50,886 nucleotides of DNA, taken from assembly GCA_036491035.1 (NCBI GenBank), contig DASXCU010000066.1, positions 1 through 50,886 of the forward strand. Direction: 5' to 3'. Source of the stretch: Galbitalea sp036491035 (GTDB lineage: Bacteria; Actinomycetota; Actinomycetes; Actinomycetales; Microbacteriaceae). Of the stretch, positions 24,481 to 32,639 are shown piece after piece (positions within the stretch are counted from its first letter, which is position 1; the number at the start of each line of letters is the position of its first letter). The position numbers and the translations under genes were made by a program. The notes beneath the pieces are model-generated. The model searched no databases. It saw only the letters and a program-made list of their open reading frames with translations, and had not been told where the DNA came from.

Positions 24481-25607
24481 CCGACGCTTCGGTCGACCCT
24501 CGGGTCGGACTTGTCGAGACCGCCCTCGCCACGGTCATCGACCCCGAGATCCGCCGTCCGATCAGCGAACTCGACATGGTCGGCGACGTGGTGGTCGAGG
24601 ACACGACGGCGACCGTCGGCATCAAGCTGACGATCGTCGGATGCCCGGCCGCCGACCGGATCGAGCGCGATGTCACCGCGGCCATTCTTGCCGTGCCCGG
24701 AATCGAGACGGCGGTCGTCGCCGTCTCGGTGATGACGAAGGCCGAGCGGGACGCCCTGACCGCGAAGCTGCGCGGCGGACGACCGAAGACACTCCAGTTC
24801 GGGCCGGACTCGCTCACTCGGATCTACGCGATCACGAGCGGCAAGGGCGGAGTCGGCAAGTCGACAATCACCGCGAACCTGGCTGTCGCGCTCGCCGCAC
24901 GAGGCCTACGAGTCGGGATCGTGGATGCCGACGTCTTCGGCTTCTCGATTCCCGGCATCCTCGGAGTCGGCGACGAGAAGCCGACCCAGGTGAACGACAT
25001 GATCCTGCCGCCCGTCGCGTACGACGTGAAGGTGATCTCGATCGGGATGTTCGTGAAGGGCTCCACCGCGGTGAGCTGGCGCGGACCCATGCTGCACCGC
25101 ACGATCCAGCAATTCCTCACCGACGTCTACTTCGGCGATCTCGACATCCTGCTGCTCGATCTGCCGCCCGGGACCGGCGACGTGGCGATCTCCGTGGGCC
25201 AGCTACTCCCCCACGCGGAGGTGCTCGTGGTCACCACTCCCCAGTCCGCGGCCGCGGACGTCGCCGAACGAAGCGCTCTCGTCGCGCGCCAAACCGGCCA
25301 GCGGGTGATCGGCGTCATCGAGAACATGGCCGGTCTCGTCGGCCCGGACGGCGCCGTGATCGACGTGTTCGGCACCGGCGGCGGAACCGACACGGCCGCT
25401 CGACTCTCGACTCCAGGCGAGCACGTTCCGCTTCTGGCGTCGGTCCCCCTCAGCATCGCGCTCCGCGAGGGCGGTGACGCGGGCTCCCCGATCGTGCTGT
25501 CCAATCCGACCGACCCCGCGGCGGTTGCCATACTGGCTGTCGCGGACGCGCTGGCCGTCCGGGAGCGAGGCCTCGCCGGCCGCAAGCTGGGACTGTCGGT
25601 CAGCTAG
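24477..25607 (+). CDS. mrp: Mrp/ApbC-type Fe-S cluster carrier ATPase
   Basis: 376 residues. N-terminal MIP18/DUF59 domain (1-90, TVIDPEIRRPISELDMV) followed by a deviant Walker A SGKGGVGKST (121-130), then DADVFGFSIPGILG, DLPPGTGD and VVTTPQSAAADVAERS. Mrp proteins bind and deliver Fe-S clusters in an ATP-dependent way. The C-terminal CxxC used by many homologues is absent (NMAGLVGPDG), a variation I have seen in actinobacterial members. The start is TTG, overlapping the DUF1003 stop (TTGA), with AAGGA eight bases upstream; no better start exists. Its stop shares CTAG with the convergent decarboxylase. Confidence 0.88.
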   Translation: MTDASVDPRVGLVETALATVIDPEIRRPISELDMVGDVVVEDTTATVGIKLTIVGCPAADRIERDVTAAILAVPGIETAVVAVSVMTKAERDALTAKLRGGRPKTLQFGPDSLTRIYAITSGKGGVGKSTITANLAVALAARGLRVGIVDADVFGFSIPGILGVGDEKPTQVNDMILPPVAYDVKVISIGMFVKGSTAVSWRGPMLHRTIQQFLTDVYFGDLDILLLDLPPGTGDVAISVGQLLPHAEVLVVTTPQSAAADVAERSALVARQTGQRVIGVIENMAGLVGPDGAVIDVFGTGGGTDTAARLSTPGEHVPLLASVPLSIALREGGDAGSPIVLSNPTDPAAVAILAVADALAVRERGLAGRKLGLSVS

Positions 25608-27064
25608 GCGCCCGGCTCCACGAGTCGCGCCAGCAGCTCGGTGAGAAGCCGCTCGGCGATCGGCGCCGGGAGACCCTCGAGGATTGCCAGCAACGGCGCC
25701 ATCCGGTCCGGAAGTCCGCCGCCGGAACCGATCCCCATCGAGCCGAGCAGGGCGAAGGCCGTGTCCGAGTCGAGCACGCCGTCTCCGAGTGGCGGCAGAG
25801 TGCCGAGTACGTCGGCGGGAGTGACCGGCGGCACGCCGCGAACGGCATCCGCCGCGGCGAGAAGTGCCGCCGTCAGGTCGGCCAGCACCACCTCCGTCAC
25901 GGGCGTGATGGTCAGGTGGGTGGTGCGGGGCAGCCGCGAGCCGTCCGACTGCCCGATGCTCGGCTGAAGCTGAAGGAGCCAGCCGTGCGTCCGCACCTCG
26001 TCCGCCCAGTGGTGCGGATCGACCCGTTTCTCGGGCGGCATCGATTCATCGCTCGTGACGGCGATGAGCGGGCCGACCGGCGATCCGACAACCCGGAGCC
26101 CCTCGATTCCGTCGATCGTCGCGAGCAGCGCCGCGGTCGATCGTTCGCAGGACTGCGCGAGTCGAGCGAAGCCATCGATGCCGAGCGCGGTGAGGATCGC
26201 CCAGGATGCCGCCAGCGATCCTGCCGACTTGGAGCCGAGCATCGTCGGATTGACGACCGGATAGCCCGGCCAGCGCGTGGTCGCGAAATACTGCGTGCGC
26301 TGCCGGTCCCGTCCGCGTTGCAGGAGTACCGACGCCCCCTTCGGCGCATATCCGAACTTGTGTAGGTCGGCGCTGATGCTGGTGACGCCGTCGACCGCGA
26401 AGTCCCACCGCGGCAGGCCGGTCCAGAATGGCAGGATGAGTCCACCGATGCACGCGTCGACGTGGCAGTCGATACCGGCGGCGAGCGCCGCCGCCGCGAC
26501 CTCGGCGACGGGATCGAGTCCCGCGAACGGAAAGTTCGGCGCAGACACGACCACGAGCGCGACGTCGGCCCCGAGGCGGCTCGTCAGGCTCGGCGCGTCC
26601 ACCGCACCCGTAGCGGGGTCCACCGGAACCAGCTCCAGTTCGACGTCGAAGTAGTGCGCGGCCTTCTGGAAAGCGGCGTGCACCGTGACCGGCGCGAGCA
26701 GGCGGGGTCGCCCGACACCTCCGCGCGCCCGCCAGTTGTCGCGAGCCGTCTTGACGGCGAGGAGGCAGCTCTCCGTACCGCCCGTCGTCACGCTTCCGAC
26801 CACCGAGTCGTCGCCGTGGAGGATTCCCCGGACAAACCCGACGGTCTCGCGCTCGAGAACGGCGACCGAGGTGAACGTCGTGGGGTCGAGCCCGTTGACC
26901 GGCTGCACCATCCTTACGGCGGCGGCGGCCAGCTCGTCGAGTTCCGGCATCCCCGAGTCGTAGACGTAGCTGAGCACGGAACCGCCGTGCGTCGGAGCAT
27001 CCGCCTCGCGCAGTTGTCGCAGCCGTTCGAGGATGTCGGCGGGAGCGGACTCGAATTCGCTCAC
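25604..27064 (-). CDS. PLP-dependent group II decarboxylase / sphingosine-phosphate lyase-like
   Basis: 486 residues. Fold-type I PLP enzyme. TTGGTESCLLAV (93-104), VTVHAAFQKAA with stacking His129, HVDACIGG with Asp203 and the Schiff-base Lys236 in SADLHKFGYAPKGAS (231-245) are all present. The pattern YFATTRWPGYPVVNPTMLGSKS is closer to sphingosine-1-phosphate lyase and related lyases than to classical glutamate decarboxylase. About 80 residues after the core form a helical, Leu-rich C-terminal extension. Substrate unknown. GTG 27064 overlaps the stop of the upstream transporter (GTGA), so the pair is an operon. Confidence 0.82.
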   Translation of the reverse strand: MSEFESAPADILERLRQLREADAPTHGGSVLSYVYDSGMPELDELAAAAVRMVQPVNGLDPTTFTSVAVLERETVGFVRGILHGDDSVVGSVTTGGTESCLLAVKTARDNWRARGGVGRPRLLAPVTVHAAFQKAAHYFDVELELVPVDPATGAVDAPSLTSRLGADVALVVVSAPNFPFAGLDPVAEVAAAALAAGIDCHVDACIGGLILPFWTGLPRWDFAVDGVTSISADLHKFGYAPKGASVLLQRGRDRQRTQYFATTRWPGYPVVNPTMLGSKSAGSLAASWAILTALGIDGFARLAQSCERSTAALLATIDGIEGLRVVGSPVGPLIAVTSDESMPPEKRVDPHHWADEVRTHGWLLQLQPSIGQSDGSRLPRTTHLTITPVTEVVLADLTAALLAAADAVRGVPPVTPADVLGTLPPLGDGVLDSDTAFALLGSMGIGSGGGLPDRMAPLLAILEGLPAPIAERLLTELLARLVEPGA

Positions 27065-28437
27065 GCGGGCACCCTCGCAGCCGTCGCGACATCGATGTCA
27101 CTCCGGCGCAGGCGGTACCGGCCGAGAGAGATCAGGCTCAGCCCGATCAGGACGGCCGGCACGATGCTGAAGCTCAGGACGATGCCGGTGATGGCCGCGG
27201 GCGACTGAGTGGCGTGAACATCGCCCGCCGAGGATACGTATCCGGTGATAGCGAGGATGACGGTCAGCGCGCTCGCGCCGAGCGCCATGCCCGTCGTCTC
27301 GCCCGCGGTCCAGATGCCCCCGAAAGCTCCCGCCCAGCCCGGTCCGTTTTTCTGCGCGTCGACGGAGATCACATCCGGAAGCATCGACATGGGAAGAGAC
27401 TGCATGCCCGCGTAGCCGGCGCCGGCGAGCGCCACGGGCGCGTAGACCCATGCCCCGGGTGCCCAGACCAGTCCGACCATGGCGAGCGCAGCGATGCCGA
27501 AGAGGATGCTCGCCAGCAGAAAGCCGCGCTCCTTGCCGATCCGGCGCGCAATGGCGGCCCAGACGGGAGCGAACAGGATGGCGGGCGCGATGAGCGCGAC
27601 GAAGAGGAACGTCACCGCGTCCTCGCTCTTCAGCACATACGTCGCAACGTATTGCGCCCCGGCCAGCATCAGCCCCGTCGCAAGCGCCTGCAGCAGGAAG
27701 GTCAGCACGAGCACGCGGAACGGCTGGCTTCGACGCAGCGCGGCGAAACCGGCGCGGTAACCGCTCGAGTTCTCGGAGAGCGAGTCCTCGATCGCAGCTC
27801 CGGAAATCTCGCCGACCGGGGCTACGCGGGACGAGATCAACATCCCCACGCCGATGACGGCGCCGGCGACGACACCCATGAGCAGGTAGCCGAGGTAGTG
27901 GTTGGCTCCGCCGAGCGATCGCAGCACCGGACCGCCAGCACCGAACAGGAGAATCGCGATCGTGAGCACGACCACGCGCATGGCGAGGAGGCGAGTGCGC
28001 TGGTCGTAGCCATCCGTGAGTTCCGCAGGGAGCGCGATATACGGCACCTGGAACAGGCTGAAGGCGGTGGCTGTCAGGACGAAGGCGACGAAGACCCATG
28101 TCGCGGACAACCAGGCCGGCAGTCCGATGGGCGTCGCAAACGTGACGATGAAGAACACGGGCAGCAGCAGGGCGCCGAGGACCATGAAGCGGCGACGCGT
28201 GCCCGTGCGTCGTCGGCTGCGATCGCTCCACGCCCCGATAAGCGGATCGATGAGAACGTCCCAGATCTTCGCCACGATGACGACGAGCCCCGAGAGGATG
28301 GCCTCCAGCCCCAGATTGTCCGTCAGGTAGTAGACGAGAACGAGGCCGGGGAGCGTGGCGAACCCTCCCGTCCCCAGCGAGCCGATGGCGTACGTGGCGA
28401 TGGTTCGGGCGCTGAGGGCCTGCTCCGGTGCGGACAT
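27061..28437 (-). CDS. GPH-type (MFS_2) cation symporter
   Basis: 458 residues, 12 predicted helices. ATYAIGSLGTGGF at the start, then AKIWDVLIDPLIGAWSDRSRRRTGTRRRFMV (85 onward) is the glycoside-pentoside-hexuronide family signature with the Asp and the basic loop. FSLFQVPYIALPAELT and QRTRLLAMR follow. Family members import sugars, but the coupling to a PLP decarboxylase leaves an amine or amino-acid substrate possible. ATG 28437 is preceded by a leaderless-type TACACT. The adjoining gene on the other strand is a succinate-semialdehyde dehydrogenase. Confidence 0.85.
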   Translation of the reverse strand: MSAPEQALSARTIATYAIGSLGTGGFATLPGLVLVYYLTDNLGLEAILSGLVVIVAKIWDVLIDPLIGAWSDRSRRRTGTRRRFMVLGALLLPVFFIVTFATPIGLPAWLSATWVFVAFVLTATAFSLFQVPYIALPAELTDGYDQRTRLLAMRVVVLTIAILLFGAGGPVLRSLGGANHYLGYLLMGVVAGAVIGVGMLISSRVAPVGEISGAAIEDSLSENSSGYRAGFAALRRSQPFRVLVLTFLLQALATGLMLAGAQYVATYVLKSEDAVTFLFVALIAPAILFAPVWAAIARRIGKERGFLLASILFGIAALAMVGLVWAPGAWVYAPVALAGAGYAGMQSLPMSMLPDVISVDAQKNGPGWAGAFGGIWTAGETTGMALGASALTVILAITGYVSSAGDVHATQSPAAITGIVLSFSIVPAVLIGLSLISLGRYRLRRSDIDVATAARVPA

Positions 28438-28444
28438 GAATCGC

Positions 28445-28450
28445 AGTGTA
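28445..28450 (-). promoter_or_regulatory. -10 box TACACT of the transporter operon, probable leaderless promoter
   Basis: Minus strand TACACT, seven bases (GCGATTC), then ATG 28437. Confidence 0.55.
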
Positions 28451-28485
28451 GCCGCTCCCCTTGGTGCCTCCGGTGCTCCTGCGGG

Positions 28486-28491
28486 TAGCGT
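28486..28491 (+). promoter_or_regulatory. -10 box TAGCGT of the dehydrogenase gene, probable leaderless promoter
   Basis: TAGCGT, seven bases (GAAGCGC), then ATG 28499. Same hexamer and spacing as before the DUF2342 gene. Confidence 0.55.
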
Positions 28492-28498
28492 GAAGCGC

Positions 28499-30049
28499 AT
28501 GGCAACCATCACGGTCGACAAGTCGCTCACCAATGACCTCACGCGCGATCTGTCCTTCTCGGGAACCGCTACCGTTCCCGTCATCGCCCCCTTCACCGGA
28601 AAGAAGCTCTACGATCTGCCGATGAGCTCGGCGCGGGATGTCGCCGATGCCGCCTCGGCGGCGCGGGTTGCTCAACTCGCCTGGTCCGCCGCCGGACCTG
28701 AGCGTCGCCGACGAGTACTACTGGATGGCCACGATCGCTTCCTGGCCGACCGCGAGAGACTGCTGGACCTGCTGCAGACGGAGAGCGGCAAGTCACGCGG
28801 ACCGGCGTTCGAGGAGTTCTTCCAGAGCGCGTCGGCGACTCGATATGCGGCCGTCGCGGCCAGGAGCGTGACCCGCACCCGCAGTCGCCGAGCCGGCATC
28901 CCGCTGGTCATGCGCACTCGAGTCAGCTACAAGCCGAAGGGTCTCGTCGGCGTCATCACACCGTGGAATTACCCGCTCAGCCTCGCGCTGATGGATGTGA
29001 TCCCCGCTCTCGCGACCGGCAACGGGGTGGTCCAGAAGGTCGACAACCAGACCGTCCTCACCGTTCTCGCGGCGCGACGGGCGTTCATCGACGCCGGTGT
29101 CCCCGCGGCGCTGTGGGCGATCGTGGCGGGCGATGGCAACGAGGTCGGGAACGCGGTCGTCGATGCCGGCGACTACGTGTGTTTCACCGGATCGACGGCG
29201 ACCGGAATCAAGGTCGGCCAGCGCGCGCTCGGCCGGGTTGCGGGCGCGTCGCTGGAGCTCGGCGGCAAGAACCCGATGATCGTCCTCGATGACGCCAACG
29301 TGCAGAAGGCGGCAGCGGCATCCGTGTACGGCTGCTTCTCCTCGATGGGACAGCTGTGCGTCTCGATGGAGCGCATCTACGTTCAGCGCGCGATCGCCGA
29401 CCAGTTCATCGAGGCGTTCACCGCGAACGTGAAGAACCTGGTGCAGGGTCCGGCGCTGGACTACACGACAGACGTCGGCTCGCTGACCAGCGCCGCCCAG
29501 TTGGAGCGAGTGTCGGCCCACGTCGACGACGCGGTGAAGAAGGGCGCCACCGTGCTCGCCGGCGGCAAGGCGCGAAAGGACCTCGGCCCGTTTTTCTACG
29601 AGCCGACCGTGCTCACCGACGTCACGAGTGAAATGCTCTGCTTCACGCACGAGACCTTCGGGCCGGTTATCGCCATCCAGGTCGTCGCCAACGAAGACGA
29701 GGCGATCGACGCGGCCAACGCGTCGGAGTTCGGCCTCAACGCCTCCGTGTTCAGCGGTTCGACCAGCCGTGCGCGCAGAGTCGCGGATCGTATCGTCGCG
29801 GGCAGCGTGAACATCAACGAGGGCTACCGGTCCAGCTTCGGAAGCATCGACGCTCCGATGGGCGGCATGAAGCACTCCGGGCTCGGTCGGCGCAACGGGC
29901 CAGAGGGACTGCTCCGGTTCGTCGAGTCGCGCACTGTCGCTGAGGCGACCGGCATCCTGACCCTGCCGGGGACCGGCGTCGCTGCCGGCAAGCTGGCGGG
30001 AACGATGGAGCTCGCGCTGAAGGTCCTGAAGGCGCTGCGTCGTCGCTAG
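28499..30049 (+). CDS. Succinate-semialdehyde dehydrogenase (GabD2-type aldehyde dehydrogenase)
   Basis: 516 residues. Aldehyde dehydrogenase with ITPWNYPLSL (153-162, Asn157), nucleotide-binding CFTGSTATG (228-236), general base Glu253 in LELGGKN and catalytic Cys287 in GQLCVSMERIYV. EMLCFTHETFGPV, GLNASVFS and the C-terminal HSGLGRRNGPEGLLRFVE resemble actinobacterial GabD2 (succinic-semialdehyde dehydrogenase), with a longer C-terminus than E. coli GabD. The likely reaction is oxidation of succinate semialdehyde to succinate, closing a GABA-type shunt. It is divergent from the transporter-decarboxylase pair across 61 bp, which hints at a shared pathway. Substrate is inferred from family. 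Confidence 0.82.
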   Translation: MATITVDKSLTNDLTRDLSFSGTATVPVIAPFTGKKLYDLPMSSARDVADAASAARVAQLAWSAAGPERRRRVLLDGHDRFLADRERLLDLLQTESGKSRGPAFEEFFQSASATRYAAVAARSVTRTRSRRAGIPLVMRTRVSYKPKGLVGVITPWNYPLSLALMDVIPALATGNGVVQKVDNQTVLTVLAARRAFIDAGVPAALWAIVAGDGNEVGNAVVDAGDYVCFTGSTATGIKVGQRALGRVAGASLELGGKNPMIVLDDANVQKAAAASVYGCFSSMGQLCVSMERIYVQRAIADQFIEAFTANVKNLVQGPALDYTTDVGSLTSAAQLERVSAHVDDAVKKGATVLAGGKARKDLGPFFYEPTVLTDVTSEMLCFTHETFGPVIAIQVVANEDEAIDAANASEFGLNASVFSGSTSRARRVADRIVAGSVNINEGYRSSFGSIDAPMGGMKHSGLGRRNGPEGLLRFVESRTVAEATGILTLPGTGVAAGKLAGTMELALKVLKALRRR

Positions 30050-30074
30050 GACACTCCTCCGGAAATGCTCTGGA

Positions 30075-30428
30075 CTAGGTGGACTCCTGGTCGAACGGCG
30101 CGGCCAGGCCATCCCTCGCCGCGCGCTTGCGCTGCTCGGCCTGAGAATCGACACCCGTCTGCAGCTGCGGCGGCTCCTCGAGCAGGGCTTCGCGGATGAT
30201 TCGCCGGGGGTCGTACTGTCGGGGATCCATCTTGCGCCAGTCGAGGTCCTCGAACTCGGGTCCCATCTCCTCCCGCACGCGCTCCTGGGCAGAATCAGCC
30301 ATCTGCCGCACACGCCGCACAAGCCGGGCCAGCGACGCCGCGTATTGAGGCAACTTCTGGGGACCGATCAGGAAGGCGGCGATGATCGCGATGATCAGCA
30401 CCTTCTCGAACGACAACCCGAAGATCAT
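30075..30428 (-). CDS. tatB: TatB-like Sec-independent translocase subunit
   Basis: 117 residues. A short N-terminal transmembrane helix with the TatA/B hinge (FGLSFEKVLIIAIIAAFLIGPQKLP) is followed by an amphipathic helix QYAASLARLVRRVRQMADSAQ and a charged, disordered tail. Length and the GPQKLP hinge fit TatB rather than TatA. A TatB gene beside this O-methyltransferase matches the Rv1220c-Rv1224 region, but sigE, rseA and htrA are not between them here. ATG 30428 is chosen because TATTCT lies six bases upstream; a GTG at 30434 would abut that box. EfeB encoded downstream in this window has a Tat signal. Confidence 0.8.
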   Translation of the reverse strand: MIFGLSFEKVLIIAIIAAFLIGPQKLPQYAASLARLVRRVRQMADSAQERVREEMGPEFEDLDWRKMDPRQYDPRRIIREALLEEPPQLQTGVDSQAEQRKRAARDGLAAPFDQEST

Positions 30429-30434
30429 GCCCAC

Positions 30435-30440
30435 AGAATA
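30435..30440 (-). promoter_or_regulatory. -10 box TATTCT of tatB, probable leaderless promoter
   Basis: Minus strand TATTCT, six bases (GTGGGC), then ATG 30428. It decides between the GTG and ATG starts. Confidence 0.55.
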
Positions 30441-30464
30441 ACGGGTCGCACCTGAAGGTCCCCC

Positions 30465-30470
30465 TAGGGT
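30465..30470 (+). promoter_or_regulatory. Candidate -10 box TAGGGT of the O-methyltransferase gene
   Basis: TAGGGT is followed by a short leader with AAGGAG at 30480-30485 and GTG at 30491, so this gene, unlike its neighbours, appears to have a conventional ribosome-binding site. Confidence 0.45.
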
Positions 30471-30490
30471 GGAAGCAGCAAGGAGTTGAT

Positions 30491-31123
30491 GTGGCCGAGA
30501 AAGACTTGGACTGGAAGTTCGCGGAAGAACTCGTCGTCGAAAGTGAACTGATCAGCGGCGCCCGCGCGCACGCACTGGAGCACGGAGTGGATTCCGTTTC
30601 GCCGGCCCAGGGAGCCCAGTTGGCGGTTCTCGCCGCCGCGACCAACGCGAAGTCGATCATCGAGATCGGCACCGGATTCGGCGTCAGCGGACTGTGGATG
30701 CTAACCGGCGCGCCAGCCTCGGCACTCACGTCCATCGACCAGGAGGTCGAGTTCCAACAGTCGGCCAAGAAGTCGTTCGCCGACCTCGGCATCCCGGCGA
30801 ACCGAACGCGACTCATCGCTGGTCGAGCCCTCGATGTGCTTCCGCGCATGAACGAGTCGAGCTACGACCTCGTGCTGGTGGATGCCGACCCCGGACCGCT
30901 CCTCGAGTACGTCGAACACGCGCTCCGACTCGTGCGCGTGGGTGGCACCGTTCTGGTTCCGCATGCACTGTGGCGCGGTCGGGTCGCCGACCCGGCGCAG
31001 CGTGACGACACCGCGACAACGTTCCGGACTCTCTTGACCGAGACCGCCGGGTCACCCGCGGTGCGGAGCGCAGTGTCGCTTGCGGGCGACGGCCTGCTGC
31101 AGCTGACCAAAGTGGCCCCTTGA
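30491..31123 (+). CDS. SAM-dependent O-methyltransferase (Rv1220c-like)
   Basis: 210 residues. Class I methyltransferase of the catechol/caffeoyl-CoA type. SAM-binding IIEIGTGFGVSGLWML (56-71), acidic turn SIDQEVEF, GRALDVLPRM, and YDLVLVDADPGPLLEYVEHAL with the metal-binding Asp residues. Substrate unknown; mycobacterial homologues are also uncharacterised as far as I recall. GTG start with AAGGAG five bases upstream. Cytoplasmic. Converges with the DUF3117 gene 16 bases away. Confidence 0.85.
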   Translation: MAEKDLDWKFAEELVVESELISGARAHALEHGVDSVSPAQGAQLAVLAAATNAKSIIEIGTGFGVSGLWMLTGAPASALTSIDQEVEFQQSAKKSFADLGIPANRTRLIAGRALDVLPRMNESSYDLVLVDADPGPLLEYVEHALRLVRVGGTVLVPHALWRGRVADPAQRDDTATTFRTLLTETAGSPAVRSAVSLAGDGLLQLTKVAP

Positions 31124-31139
31124 GTCCAGGGACCGGAAA

Positions 31140-31310
31140 CTAGGCCGCTACGACCGCTGCCAGCGCGTCGTGAAGTTCTTTGGCCTCGGCGTCGTTCACT
31201 GACACAACGAGGCGTCCACCACCCTCGAGCGGAACCCGCACGATGATGAGGCGACCCTCTTTGACAGCCTCCATCGGGCCGTCCCCGGTCCTCGGCTTCA
31301 TGGCTGCCAT
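31140..31310 (-). CDS. DUF3117 small conserved actinobacterial protein
   Basis: 56 residues, matching the almost invariant DUF3117 family (Rv1211). MAAMKPRTGDGPMEAVKEGR (1-20), then LIIVRVPLEGGGRLVVSV and NDAEAKELHDAL predict a small beta-sheet/helix protein. ATG 31310 lies eight bases after AAAGGGGA, a good ribosome-binding site; the in-frame extension upstream is not needed. Function unknown, though strong conservation implies a core role. Confidence 0.9.
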   Translation of the reverse strand: MAAMKPRTGDGPMEAVKEGRLIIVRVPLEGGGRLVVSVNDAEAKELHDALAAVVAA

Positions 31311-31341
31311 GAGTAATCCCCTTTCAAATGGATACCTCACT

Positions 31342-31347
31342 ATTATC
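31342..31347 (-). promoter_or_regulatory. -10 box GATAAT of the DUF3117 gene
   Basis: Minus strand GATAAT in an A/T-rich patch, about 31 bases before ATG 31310 and followed by AAAGGGGA, so this is a leadered promoter. The -35 match is weak. Confidence 0.45.
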
Positions 31348-31394
31348 CCTTATTTCGCGGGGGAACTGAAAACGCGTGCCCGAACGGCTGCCGC

Positions 31395-32639
31395 TTACGG
31401 CGGGGTCCAGTCGTATCCGTCCGACCAGTAGGCGATGTAGATCCAGCCGATCTGGCCCGCGATGAACAGCAGGATGATCCCGATCCGGTAGGCCAGCGAC
31501 CTGGGCAGTGCGGCGGCGCCGAGGATCGGAAAGATCGGTACGAACAGCCGGAAGACGCTCGACTGTGGGAAGAACACGGCGAGCAGGTAGATCGTCCAGC
31601 TGGCGATCCACAGCCGCAGGTCGACGCCGAGACGGCGGACCGGCCGGGTGAAGAGGAGGAGCGTGAAGAGACCGATCGCGAGAAGAAGCAGCGCGACCTG
31701 CAGGAGTGTGTTGTCCAGACCGATCCGGTTCAGCCACCAGTTGGCGCCCTGGAACCACGGCTGGAAGGGGACGAGCGCGCCCCAGCCGACGTAGGGCGAT
31801 CGCCACGACAGTTCGGTGGCGGTGTACGCGTCCGGGACGCCCGTGACGACGCCCGCGATGAAGGGCCACGCGTACCCGAGCACGCCGCTGATCACCGTCG
31901 CGGCGATCGATGTGACGATCTCCCGAGCCGGATACGGGTCGTACTTGCGCGCGACGAAGCGGGCGATGACGTGCAGCCCCAGAAAGAGCGCAAAAGCGAG
32001 TCCGGTCGGCTTTGTGAACGACATGACGGCGACGAACGGCAGCATCATCCAGTAGTTGCGCCGCAGCAGGTACAGCAGCGCGCAGGCCAGGAAGAACAGT
32101 TGCATGGATTCCGCATAGTCCACCTGCAGGATGGGCGACAGCGGCGCGAAGCAGAAGAGCACGACCGAGAACATCGCGGTGGCGGCGCCGAGCTTCGGCT
32201 CCAGCAGCTTGTAGAACACGAGCGCTGTTCCGGCCGCAAAGCCAACCGCGACGAAGACGCCGACGACGCTGAACGGCAAACCGGTCGCGAACGAAATCGC
32301 GCCGCACAGGAACGGGTACGCCGGAAGGAACGCCCACGTGTTCTGCGCGACGTGGCCAAGCGAGTCGTGCGGCAGGGTCGCCGGATAACCCGTCTTGGAC
32401 ACGATGTCGTACCAGGTGCCGTCCCAGATATGGGCGAAAGAGAAGTAGTCGGGGTGCGCTCCCGTCCACGGGTTGGCCTGTTGCAACCAGGCGAACACGA
32501 GCAGGATGATCGTGGTCACGATCCGGGATGCAAGGAAGATCAGGAGGACGGTCGCCCACCACGGCATCCCCCGCATCCGACTCCCCAGGCCCCCGGAACC
32601 CTCCGTCGTTCGGGTGTCTGCGATGGCTGTGTCAGCCAT
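31395..32639 (-). CDS. PIG-V-like GT-C mannosyltransferase
   Basis: 414 residues with 9-11 hydrophobic helices. After the first helix comes HIWDGTWYDIVSKTGYP (70-86), the WDxxWY motif of PIG-V/GPI-mannosyltransferase-2-type GT-C enzymes, whose Asp is the likely catalytic base. AFLPAYPFL and QVDYAESMQLFFLA are also typical. It likely transfers mannose from a polyprenyl-phosphate donor to a glycolipid or glycoprotein outside the membrane. ATG 32639 overlaps the dapE end by eight bases with AGAGG upstream, so it is coupled to dapE although the pathways are unrelated. The acceptor is unknown. Confidence 0.82.
   Translation of the reverse strand: MADTAIADTRTTEGSGGLGSRMRGMPWWATVLLIFLASRIVTTIILLVFAWLQQANPWTGAHPDYFSFAHIWDGTWYDIVSKTGYPATLPHDSLGHVAQNTWAFLPAYPFLCGAISFATGLPFSVVGVFVAVGFAAGTALVFYKLLEPKLGAATAMFSVVLFCFAPLSPILQVDYAESMQLFFLACALLYLLRRNYWMMLPFVAVMSFTKPTGLAFALFLGLHVIARFVARKYDPYPAREIVTSIAATVISGVLGYAWPFIAGVVTGVPDAYTATELSWRSPYVGWGALVPFQPWFQGANWWLNRIGLDNTLLQVALLLLAIGLFTLLLFTRPVRRLGVDLRLWIASWTIYLLAVFFPQSSVFRLFVPIFPILGAAALPRSLAYRIGIILLFIAGQIGWIYIAYWSDGYDWTPP

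Noticed and set aside
27098..28675. 525-codon open frame overlapping the GPH transporter on the same strand
   Set aside because: A frame-shifted shadow rich in Arg, Pro and His with no membrane helices; the transporter frame shows clear motifs.
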